Assembly: GCA_035942915.1 (NCBI GenBank)
Contig: DASZCR010000003.1
Location: forward strand, 1 to 10,748
Source: DASZCR01 sp035942915
GTDB lineage: Bacteria > Acidobacteriota > Blastocatellia > Pyrinomonadales > Pyrinomonadaceae
Length of the DNA stretch: 10,748 bases
Direction: 5' to 3'
Shown: piece after piece, positions 1-6,033 of the stretch
Layout: every line of letters begins with the position of its first letter
Position numbering within the stretch: the first letter of the stretch is position 1
Notes under the pieces: generated by a model
Told to the model about the DNA's origin: nothing
What the model saw: only the letters and a program-made list of their open reading frames with translations
The model's database searches: none
Position numbers and translations under genes: made by a program

Positions 1-156
1 GCATGAAGACTGCTCTCATGTCTCATGCTTCTTCGACTCGGCTTTGGACACAAACGCGTGGCCTCACTCGACGTGAGATGTCGTGTGTCGAGAGCGGCAC
101 GCGTGCGTGTGCTGGTTCGCCGTCATTCAGGCGCACACGGAGCGCGCGTGCGGTCT
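1..156. other. Flank without recognisable gene
   Basis: This is the region downstream of the osmC stop codon, up to the window edge. Short open frames exist on both strands, but their translations are arginine/serine-rich and resemble no family I know. I see no convincing terminator or repeat. A neighbouring gene may begin outside the window. Confidence 0.4.
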
Positions 157-582
157 CTATGCTTCGAGTTTCGCGTCGAGCGTGATTTCGGCGTTGAGCA
201 CTCTGGAGACGGGACAGCCCGCCTTGGCGTTGTTGGCCGCCGTGTCGAATGCCTGCTGGTCTGCGCCGGGGACGCGTGCCGTCACGTCCAGATGGACGGA
301 GGTGATGGTAAAACCCGCGTCCGTCTTTTCGAGTCTGACGGTGGCCGTCGTCCTGATGCTGTCGGCTGTCAGCCCCGCGTTGCCGAGTTGACCGGAGAGA
401 GCCATCGAGAAGCAGCCTGCGTGCGCCGCCGCGATTAACTCTTCGGGGTTCGTCCCCATACCCTCCTCGAAGCGCGTGCTGAAGGAGTATTGCGTCTCCG
501 ACAGGACTCCGCTGTCGGTCGAGATAGTTCCCTGACCATCCTTGAGGCCGCCCATCCAGACGGCCGATGCTTTGCGTCTCAT
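157..582 (-). CDS. osmC: OsmC/Ohr family peroxiredoxin
   Basis: This encodes a 141-residue OsmC-type thiol peroxidase, a cytoplasmic enzyme family that reduces organic hydroperoxides with a pair of cysteines. Both cysteines are visible in family context: HAGCFSMALSG, the first active-site cysteine on the central helix, and AGCPVSRVLN near the C-terminus. The preceding GTNPEELIAAAHAG segment is also typical, and the length matches the family (about 140 residues). I chose the ATG at 582 because the OsmC fold begins there (MRRKASAVWMGGLKDG) and GGAG lies 8 nt upstream. The same frame stays open to 837, but that extra N-terminal part is low-complexity and unlike OsmC. The motif order fits the OsmC subgroup better than Ohr; the physiological substrate is inferred. 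The gene stands alone, with its own promoter proposed at 662-689. Confidence 0.93.
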   Translation of the reverse strand: MRRKASAVWMGGLKDGQGTISTDSGVLSETQYSFSTRFEEGMGTNPEELIAAAHAGCFSMALSGQLGNAGLTADSIRTTATVRLEKTDAGFTITSVHLDVTARVPGADQQAFDTAANNAKAGCPVSRVLNAEITLDAKLEA

Positions 583-661
583 TCCTTGTCTCCAACGTTG
601 TTGATGTTCACTACATGTCCACGAGCGACGACCCACCACACGTCGTCTCGCGCTCAAACTT

Positions 662-689
662 ATCTTAACAGACAGCGAACAGGTCTCAA
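662..689 (-). promoter_or_regulatory. Putative sigma70-type promoter of osmC
   Basis: On the minus strand TTGAGA (684-689, 5/6 to the -35 consensus) is followed after 16 bp by TAAGAT (662-667, 4/6 to the -10 consensus). Transcription would start near 655, giving a leader of roughly 70 nt before the osmC ATG at 582. Local base composition is more AT-rich than the surroundings. This is a visual match only. Confidence 0.4.
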
Positions 690-700
690 GAAAGGTCTCA
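681..700 (-). repeat. Tandem 8-bp direct repeat over the osmC -35 box
   Basis: On the minus strand TGAGACCT occurs twice (693-700 and 681-688) with a 12-bp period. The second copy overlaps the proposed -35 box TTGAGA. Direct repeats in this position suit an activator or repressor operator. The regulator is not identifiable from the window. Confidence 0.45.
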
Positions 701-847
701 GAGCAGACGTTATCGGACTCTTGTGCGGCATCAGCCGTCGTGTGTGTGCAGCTTGCGGCTGCCGCGCCAGAGGAGGAGCGCGCTGAGTGCGCAGGCGAGT
801 GGGGTTTCGTCTCCTTGATTGCCAAGACGAACAGCACGAAGACATCG

Positions 848-1078
848 TTACATGCCGGAGAGAAATTTGAGCACGGCCGCGTTGAACTCGGCGGCCTTCT
901 CGACCTGCGGGACGTGGCCGCAGTTGTCGAAGATGACGAACTGCGCGCCGGGTAGTTCCTTCCTGAAGCGCGCGCCCTCGCGCGCCAGCGGCGTCAATCC
1001 CTCCTCGCGCCCCCAGATGATGAAGATGGGTTGCTTGAGCGCCGAGAGACGGCCATCGGCGCAGCCAATCCTGCATCG
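848..1078 (-). pseudogene. Alpha/beta hydrolase C-terminal remnant, frameshifted
   Basis: The minus-strand frame ending at the TAA at 848-850 reads DGRLSALKQPIFIIWGREEG, then LTPLAREG and FVIFDNCGHVPQVEKAAEF, finishing VLKFLSGM. This is the last ~70 residues of an alpha/beta hydrolase: the beta strand plus acid-residue loop (WGREEGLTP, with Glu where Asp is usual) and the catalytic His (CGHVPQVE). The family is about 270 residues, so the nucleophile elbow and cap are missing. Just upstream MQDWL, a common family motif, lies in another frame. Removing one base near 1061 would join it as MQDWLADGRLSAL, so a single-base insertion is likely. Beyond about 1136 the frame closes and lysC begins. No start codon or RBS is convincing, so I regard it as a decaying fragment. 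Confidence 0.75.
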
Positions 1079-1109
1079 TGCGCCGACGCGCCGCGTGCGC
1101 GGCAGTTGC

Positions 1110-1138
1110 TTGACAAGGAGTCTGCTTGCGGCTAACTA
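1110..1138 (+). promoter_or_regulatory. Possible lysC promoter (perfect -35, poor -10)
   Basis: TTGACA at 1110-1115 is a perfect -35 hexamer; 17 bp further on lies TAACTA (1133-1138), a poor -10. If used, transcription would begin near 1145. That would exclude the TTG at 1126 and point to GTG 1195 or ATG 1198 as the lysC start. The same DNA holds the AAGGAG that would serve the TTG start, so the two readings compete. Confidence 0.25.
1115..1120 (+). promoter_or_regulatory. Shine-Dalgarno AAGGAG supporting lysC TTG start
   Basis: AAGGAG sits 5 nt before TTG 1126. No comparable ribosome binding site precedes the alternative ATG at 1198, where the homologous kinase sequence begins. This decides the start in favour of TTG unless transcription begins downstream of it. 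Confidence 0.45.
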
Positions 1139-2553
1139 AAGTCGCAACTCTGATTTTGGCGGCGGTGGCGCACGTTTTGGACTCTCAACCGACAGTGATG
1201 AAATTCGGCGGAACTTCCGTCGAAGATGCGGACGCCTTCAGGCGCGCGGCGCGCATCGTGCGCGACCGGCGCGATTCGGCTCCTGTGGTCGTCGTCTCCG
1301 CGATGAGCCGCGTGACTGACGCGCTCCTCGACGCTTTCAATGCCTCGCAGAGCGGTGAGACAGAGAGTGCGCGCGAGATGCTGGCCGAGCATTTCGCGCG
1401 ACACGAGCATGTGGCGGCCGAGCTTTTGCCTCGCGCGGAGGCGGATGCTTTCGCTTCTACACTTGCGCGTGCGCGCGCGGAGATAGAGTCCTTGCTGGAC
1501 ACAACATCAGCGGACGCGTCCGAGACGGCGGCGAGGCAGGATGAGGTCGTCTCTTACGGCGAGAGGCTCTCGGCGGACTTGCTGGCGGCGGTCTTGCGCG
1601 CGGAAGGTTTAGAGGCGCGTTACGTAGACGCGCGTGAGTGCATCGTGACGGACGGACAGCACGGGAGCGCCTCTCCCATCATGGATGAGACGGCGCGGCG
1701 CACGCGTGCGAACGCCGGTGCATTGGTCGAGGCGGGCGTCGTTCCAGTGCTTGGCGGCTTCATCGCGCGCACGCGCGACGGGCGGACAACGACGCTTGGG
1801 CGTGGCGGCTCAGACTATTCGGCGGCGCTCTTCGGCGCGGCGCTCAGGGCGCGCGAGATTCAAATCTGGACGGACGTATCGGGCGTGCTCACGGCAGACC
1901 CGCGCGTCGTGCCGGAGGCGCACGCCATCCCGCGCCTCTCTTACGCGGAAGCGGCCGAGCTTGCATACTTCGGCGCGAAGGTGCTGCACCCGAAGACGAT
2001 TCTCCCGGCAGTCGTCCTCGGCATCCCCGTCCGCATCTGCAATTCACGTGCGCCGGAAGAACAAGGTACGAGCATCTATTTCGACACGGAGATGTCTCCG
2101 CGCACCGTCAAAGCCATCGCGCACAAGACGGGCGTGACTATCATGCACGTGACTTCGGCGCGGATGCTCGGCGCATACGGTTTCCTGCGTGCGCTCTTCG
2201 AGGTCTTCGACCGCCATCGCACCATCGTTGACCTCGTTACCACCTCAGAAGTCAGCGTCTCGCTCTCGCTCGAAGACGTAGGCTCGCTCGAAGCCATCTG
2301 CGCAGACCTGCGAGGGATAGCCGCAGTCAAAGTCGAACATGAACGCGCGCTCATCTGCGTCGTCGGCGAGGGCTTGCGCAATACGCCGGGCATTGCCGCC
2401 ACAGTCTTTACGGCCGTGCGCGACATCAACGTGATGTTGATTTCGCAGGGGGCTTCGAGTATCAACCTGACCTTTGTCGTCGAGGAGGCATCGGCCGTGC
2501 GCGCCGTGCGACAGCTTCACGCAGCTTTCTTCGAGCAGCACGCGCGACACTGA
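1126..2553 (+). CDS. lysC: Aspartate kinase, lysine-sensitive monofunctional type
   Basis: This encodes aspartokinase, which phosphorylates L-aspartate with ATP in the first step of lysine, threonine and methionine synthesis. Numbered from the TTG start (475 residues), the kinase domain shows KFGGTS at 26-31, GRGGSD at 225-230, WTDVSG from 248, and YFGAKVLHPKT near 281-291. Two C-terminal ACT domains follow, at about 337-400 and 413-472. The first has MLGAYGFL (347-354) and VDLVTTSEVSVSLSL, close to the lysine-binding ACT of E. coli AK-III (MLHSRGFL, VDLITTSEVSV). Lysine feedback is therefore expected. The length fits monofunctional kinases of ~450 residues; there is no homoserine dehydrogenase fusion. 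The start is uncertain: TTG 1126 has AAGGAG 5 nt upstream but adds a 24-residue, partly hydrophobic lead, whereas ATG 1198 begins at the conserved MKFGG but lacks an RBS. It is the first gene of the lysine operon and ends 4 nt before dapE. Confidence 0.95.
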   Translation: MRLTKVATLILAAVAHVLDSQPTVMKFGGTSVEDADAFRRAARIVRDRRDSAPVVVVSAMSRVTDALLDAFNASQSGETESAREMLAEHFARHEHVAAELLPRAEADAFASTLARARAEIESLLDTTSADASETAARQDEVVSYGERLSADLLAAVLRAEGLEARYVDARECIVTDGQHGSASPIMDETARRTRANAGALVEAGVVPVLGGFIARTRDGRTTTLGRGGSDYSAALFGAALRAREIQIWTDVSGVLTADPRVVPEAHAIPRLSYAEAAELAYFGAKVLHPKTILPAVVLGIPVRICNSRAPEEQGTSIYFDTEMSPRTVKAIAHKTGVTIMHVTSARMLGAYGFLRALFEVFDRHRTIVDLVTTSEVSVSLSLEDVGSLEAICADLRGIAAVKVEHERALICVVGEGLRNTPGIAATVFTAVRDINVMLISQGASSINLTFVVEEASAVRAVRQLHAAFFEQHARH

Positions 2554-2557
2554 GCCG

Positions 2558-3580
2558 ATGGACATCTATGCGCTGACAAGACAACTGATAGACATCCCGT
2601 CCGTGAGCGGCGACGAGGACGCGGTCGCGCGCTTTCTCGCAGAGCGCCTCGAAGCGTCCGGTTACAGGGTCGAGTTGCAGGAGGTATCGAACGGCCGCAG
2701 GAACTTGCTTGCACTGACCGGCGAGCCGCCGCGCGTCGTCCTCTCGACGCACATGGACACAGTGCCGCCGCACATCCCGGCGAGCGAGGATGACGAATAC
2801 ATCTACGGGCGCGGCGCGTGCGACGCGAAAGGAATCATTGCCGCGCAGGTCGAGGCGGCCGAACGTCTGCGCGCCGCTGGCGAGCGGCGTCTGGGATTGC
2901 TCTTCACGGTCGACGAAGAGGTGGCGAGTCTCGGCGCGAAGCTTGCCAACGAGCACACGGCGGCGCGCGCGTGTCGTTACCTGATTAACGGTGAACCGAC
3001 CGACAATCTGCTCGCCGCCGGGTCGAAAGGCTCTCTGCGCGTGCGCATTGCGACGAAGGGACGTGCCGCGCACTCTGCTTATCCGGAGCACGGCGAGTCG
3101 GCGATTGAGAGACTGCTCGACGTGCTCGCAGGGATACGCGCCGTCGAATGGCCGCGCGACCCGTTCTTCGGCGAGACGACTTGCAACATCGGCACACTCA
3201 CGGGCGGCACGCGCTCGAATGTCATTCCCGCGCAGGCAGAGGCCGTGCTGCACATTCGTCTGGTGACGGATTCGGCGCAGGTCATGAGCATTATTCAGAG
3301 CGTCGTCGAGGGGCGCGCAGAGGTCGAATACCTGTCGGTTTCCGAGCCGGTGCGTCTGCACGCGGTCGAAGGCTTCGAGCAATGCGTCGTGCGCTTCACG
3401 ACCGACATTCCGTATCTGCGGAACTGGGGCGCGCCGCTGCTGCTCGGCCCCGGCTCGATACTCGACGCGCACACGGAGCACGAACGGGTCTCTAAACGGG
3501 AACTCGCGCGCGCCGTCGAACTCTACGAAAGACTCGCGCGAGCATTGCTGGCAAACTCTGCGGAAGGAGACGAAGGTTGA
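2558..3580 (+). CDS. dapE: M20 metallohydrolase, succinyl-diaminopimelate desuccinylase
   Basis: This encodes a 340-residue M20-family zinc hydrolase. In this operon the expected reaction is removal of succinate from N-succinyl-LL-diaminopimelate. Visible metal-site motifs are HMD (H65, D67), CDAKG (D89), the catalytic pair E120-E121 in TVDEEV, E146 in NGEPTD, and a C-terminal His at 305 in DAHTEHE. H173 lies in the dimerisation-domain motif KGRAAHSAYPEHGESA. I chose ATG 2558 because homology starts there and lysC stops at 2553; an upstream in-frame ATG at 2474 lies inside lysC and codes for an unrelated lead. The RBS is weak, so translation may depend on coupling with lysC. Acetylornithine deacetylase (ArgE) and LysK are close relatives. 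The adjacent dapB, dapA and dapD argue for DapE. The reaction is inferred from context rather than from a specificity motif. Confidence 0.88.
   Translation: MDIYALTRQLIDIPSVSGDEDAVARFLAERLEASGYRVELQEVSNGRRNLLALTGEPPRVVLSTHMDTVPPHIPASEDDEYIYGRGACDAKGIIAAQVEAAERLRAAGERRLGLLFTVDEEVASLGAKLANEHTAARACRYLINGEPTDNLLAAGSKGSLRVRIATKGRAAHSAYPEHGESAIERLLDVLAGIRAVEWPRDPFFGETTCNIGTLTGGTRSNVIPAQAEAVLHIRLVTDSAQVMSIIQSVVEGRAEVEYLSVSEPVRLHAVEGFEQCVVRFTTDIPYLRNWGAPLLLGPGSILDAHTEHERVSKRELARAVELYERLARALLANSAEGDEG
3564..3569 (+). promoter_or_regulatory. Shine-Dalgarno AAGGAG for dapB TTG start
   Basis: AAGGAG lies inside the 3' end of dapE, 7 nt before TTG 3577. It fixes the unusual TTG start, which overlaps the dapE TGA stop (TTGA). 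Confidence 0.7.
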
Positions 3581-4290
3581 GAATCGCCTTGTTCGGATAC
3601 GGCGCGATGGGACGGCTCGTCGAAGCGCAGGCGCGCGCCGCAGGACATGAAATCGCGCGCGTCTTCACGTCGAAGGATGCAGGCTCGGACGCGGAGAATC
3701 TAGCGACGCAACTGGCGGGCATCGATGCGGCGATTGATTTCTCAATCGCGGAGGCAGTCGTCACGAACGTCGAGGCATGTGCGCGCGCGGGCGTCTGCGT
3801 AGTGGTTGGCACGACGGGCTGGCGCGAACGCTCCGAGCAGGTGCGGCGCGCGATTGAAGAGCACGAAGGCGCGCTCGTCTACGGCGCGAACTTCTCGGTC
3901 GGCGTCAATCTTTTCTATCGCGTCGTCGCGCACGCGGCCGAGTTGTTCAGCCGCGTCGAAGCTTACGCGCCATTCGTCGAAGAAGCTCATCATGCGCGCA
4001 AGCGCGACGCGCCTTCGGGGACGGCGCTCGTCATACGCGACCTGCTCGCGGCGCGTTACGGCGATGCGATTCCCGTGTCGAGCACGCGCGCCGGTCACAT
4101 TCCCGGCACGCACCGCGTCGGCTTCGACTCGGCGGCCGACCAAGTGACGTTGACGCACACGGCGCGTTCGCGCGAAGGCTTTGCGGCGGGCGCGCTGCTG
4201 GCGGCGCGCTGGATACGTGTGCGGCGCGGCGTCTACGAATTTTCCGAAGTGATTGAGGAGATATTGACGGAGAAGGAGCGTGAGCGATGA
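3577..4290 (+). CDS. dapB: 4-hydroxy-tetrahydrodipicolinate reductase
   Basis: This encodes DapB (237 residues), the NAD(P)H-dependent reductase that makes tetrahydrodipicolinate from the DapA product. The N-terminal Rossmann motif is FGYGAMGR (6-13), followed by VVGTTGW (77-82). The catalytic block EEAHHARKRDAPSGTAL runs from about 135 to 151. H138 and K142 align with E. coli His159 and Lys163, and the DAPSGTA dicarboxylate-binding loop is intact. It is shorter than the E. coli enzyme (273 residues), as is common for compact forms of the family; no catalytic motif is lost. The start is TTG 3577, supported by a strong RBS and by MRIALFGYG beginning exactly at the first beta strand. The start overlaps the dapE stop by TTGA and the stop overlaps the dapA start by ATGA, so expression is probably translationally coupled. 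Confidence 0.95.
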   Translation: MRIALFGYGAMGRLVEAQARAAGHEIARVFTSKDAGSDAENLATQLAGIDAAIDFSIAEAVVTNVEACARAGVCVVVGTTGWRERSEQVRRAIEEHEGALVYGANFSVGVNLFYRVVAHAAELFSRVEAYAPFVEEAHHARKRDAPSGTALVIRDLLAARYGDAIPVSSTRAGHIPGTHRVGFDSAADQVTLTHTARSREGFAAGALLAARWIRVRRGVYEFSEVIEEILTEKERER

Positions 4291-5210
4291 CGTTGAGGGT
4301 TGAATGGTTAAGGGGCTGCGCGACGGCGCTGGTCACTCCCTTTGCACGCGACGGCGTTGTTGACTTCGCACGCCTGCGCACGCTCGTCGAGCGGCAGATA
4401 GAGGGCGGCGTCTCGCTGCTCGTGCCGTGCGGGACGACGGGCGAGAGCGCGACGTTGACGGAGGAGGAAGACCGGCGTGTGATTGAGGCGACGATTGATG
4501 CGGCGCGCGGGCGTGCGCGCGTCATCGCCGGGACGGGCAGCAACTCGACGGCCGCCGCGATAGAGTATTCGCGCGCCGCGCGTGCGCTCGGAGCAGACGC
4601 CGTGCTCGTCGTCGCGCCCTTCTACAACAAGCCGACGCAGGCCGGACTCTACGCGCATTTCCGCGCTGTGGCCGAAGCGGTCGAAGACCTGCCGGTCGTC
4701 GTCTACAACGTGCCGGGACGCACCTCTTCAAACATCAGCGCGGAGACGACCATCAGGCTCGCGCGCGACGTGGAGAACATCGTGGCGACGAAGGAGGCGT
4801 CGGGCAACATGTCGCAGATGATGGCTATTCTCCGCGAGCGTCCCGAACATTTCCGCGTCCTGTCGGGCGACGATGCCCTGACGCTCGCGCTGCTCGCGCT
4901 CGGCGCTGACGGTCTCATCTCGGTCGCGTCGAATGAGACGCCGGAGTTGATGTCGCGGATGGTCGAGGCGGCGCTCGCGGGCGCGTGGGAAGAAGCGCGC
5001 GAGTTGCACTATCGTCTGCTGCCTTTGATGGAAGCCAACTTCATCGAATCGAGTCCGGGGCCGGTCAAAGCGGCGATGGCGTTGATGAATCTGCTCGAAG
5101 AGAATTTCCGTCTGCCGCTGGTGCCTGTCGAGGAGAAGACGCGCGCACGCCTGCGCGAAGTGTTGGAGGAACTCGGACTGCTGAAGGAAACGAACCATGT
5201 CGCTGCGTGA
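4287..5210 (+). CDS. dapA: 4-hydroxy-tetrahydrodipicolinate synthase
   Basis: This encodes DapA (307 residues), a (beta/alpha)8 class I aldolase that condenses pyruvate with aspartate semialdehyde, the committed step towards diaminopimelate. Schiff-base Lys is K169 (ATKEASGN), catalytic Tyr is Y140 (VVYNVPGRT, with substrate Arg145), and the proton-relay Thr is in GTTGES (T50-T51). All active-site positions are kept. The allosteric site is not: E. coli His53, His56, Glu84 and Tyr106 correspond to Glu59, Asp62, Ala90 and Phe112. Only Asn80 is retained (Asn86). Strong lysine inhibition is therefore unlikely. ATG 4287 overlaps the dapB TGA, with AAGGAG 8 nt upstream. N-acetylneuraminate lyase and other family members are excluded in practice by context and by the YNVPGRT and KEASGN pattern. 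Confidence 0.96.
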   Translation: MTLRVEWLRGCATALVTPFARDGVVDFARLRTLVERQIEGGVSLLVPCGTTGESATLTEEEDRRVIEATIDAARGRARVIAGTGSNSTAAAIEYSRAARALGADAVLVVAPFYNKPTQAGLYAHFRAVAEAVEDLPVVVYNVPGRTSSNISAETTIRLARDVENIVATKEASGNMSQMMAILRERPEHFRVLSGDDALTLALLALGADGLISVASNETPELMSRMVEAALAGAWEEARELHYRLLPLMEANFIESSPGPVKAAMALMNLLEENFRLPLVPVEEKTRARLREVLEELGLLKETNHVAA

Positions 5211-6033
5211 GAGAATCGAGGCGTTGGCCGCACGCGTTGAGAGTCGCTTCGAGCGCGCGGATTTCGAGTTGTTTGCGGAGTTCAAAGAGGCGCTCAATCG
5301 CGGCGAGGTGCGCGCGGCCGAGAGGGACGCGGGCGGCGTGTGGCGCACAAACTTCTGGGTCAAGCAGGGCATCCTGCTCGGCTTTCGCATGGGCGAACTT
5401 CAAGATATGTCAACGGCTGACCGACGCCTGCTCTTCTTCGACAAGAGCACCTACCCCGTCCGCCCTCTGAACTTGGAGGCGCGCGTCCGCATCGTGCCCG
5501 GCGGGTCGAGCGTGCGCGACGGGGCATATCTCGCGCCGGGTGTCGTCTGCATGCCGCCGATGTATGTCAACGTCGGCGCGTATGTCGATGAAGCGACGAT
5601 GATTGACAGCCACGCGCTCGTCGGTTCGTGCGCGCAGGTGGGGAAGCGCGTGCATCTGTCGGCGGCGGCGCAGGTCGGCGGCGTGCTCGAACCGGTCGGA
5701 GCGATTCCTGTGGTGATTGAAGACGACGTGCTGGTGGGCGGCGGCTGCGGAGTTTACGAGGGGACGATTGTGCGCGAGCGCGCCGTGCTTGCGCCGGGAA
5801 CAATCCTCACCGGCTCGACGCCCGTCTATGACGTGGTGCGCGAGCGCATCTATCGACGCACGAGCGACGCGCCGCTTGAGATTCCGGCGGGCGCGGTCGT
5901 CGTTCCCGGCTCGCGCACTGTCGAAAGCGAACGCGGTCGCGCGTGGGGGCTTTCGCTCTACGCGCCCGTCATCATCAAGTATCGCGACGAGAAGACAGAC
6001 CGCGCCGCTCAATTGGAGGACTACCTGCGTTGA
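5197..6033 (+). CDS. dapD: Tetrahydrodipicolinate N-succinyltransferase
   Basis: This encodes DapD (278 residues; E. coli has 274), a trimeric left-handed beta-helix acyltransferase that uses succinyl-CoA to acylate tetrahydrodipicolinate. The helical N-terminal domain contains GVWRTNFWVKQGILLGF (47-63). The hexapeptide-repeat region runs from about 100 to 240 and includes YVNVGAYVDEATMID, GSCAQVGKRVHLS and GGVLEP. D137 and E188 align with E. coli catalytic Asp141 and Glu189. The C-terminal block SLYAPVIIKYRDEKT is typical. The local motif GGCGVYEG replaces the GARSEVVEG of gamma-proteobacteria, a variant I associate with other phyla. The start lies 14 nt inside dapA, with AAGGA 8 nt upstream. 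Its presence fixes the succinylase variant of the pathway rather than the acetylase, DapL or dehydrogenase routes. Confidence 0.95.
   Translation: MSLRERIEALAARVESRFERADFELFAEFKEALNRGEVRAAERDAGGVWRTNFWVKQGILLGFRMGELQDMSTADRRLLFFDKSTYPVRPLNLEARVRIVPGGSSVRDGAYLAPGVVCMPPMYVNVGAYVDEATMIDSHALVGSCAQVGKRVHLSAAAQVGGVLEPVGAIPVVIEDDVLVGGGCGVYEGTIVRERAVLAPGTILTGSTPVYDVVRERIYRRTSDAPLEIPAGAVVVPGSRTVESERGRAWGLSLYAPVIIKYRDEKTDRAAQLEDYLR
6015..6020 (+). promoter_or_regulatory. Shine-Dalgarno GGAGGA for aminotransferase TTG start
   Basis: GGAGGA near the end of dapD is 9 nt before TTG 6030 and supports that start, which overlaps the dapD stop as TTGA. An ATG at 5943 in the same frame lies well inside dapD and is not needed. 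Confidence 0.65.

Noticed and set aside
157..837. Extended 226-residue version of OsmC
   Set aside because: The first 85 residues are low-complexity, cover the proposed promoter and repeats, and are unlike OsmC. The ATG at 582 has a good RBS.
840..1125. Lysine riboswitch upstream of lysC
   Set aside because: The sequence is accounted for by hydrolase-remnant coding on the minus strand, and no L-box-like set of helices was evident by eye.
2462..3481. A 339-codon minus-strand open frame opposite dapE
   Set aside because: Its composition is Arg/Ala/Val-rich with no recognisable domain, and it lies entirely opposite well-supported DapE motifs.
2558..3580. Assignment of the M20 hydrolase as LysK or ArgE
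   Set aside because: No LysW carrier or arginine gene is present, and dapD, dapB and dapA surround it, so DapE is the simplest reading.
5943..6029. ATG 5943 as aminotransferase start
   Set aside because: It would overlap dapD by about 90 nt and add an Arg-rich lead. TTG 6030 has GGAGGA at 9 nt and starts at the domain.
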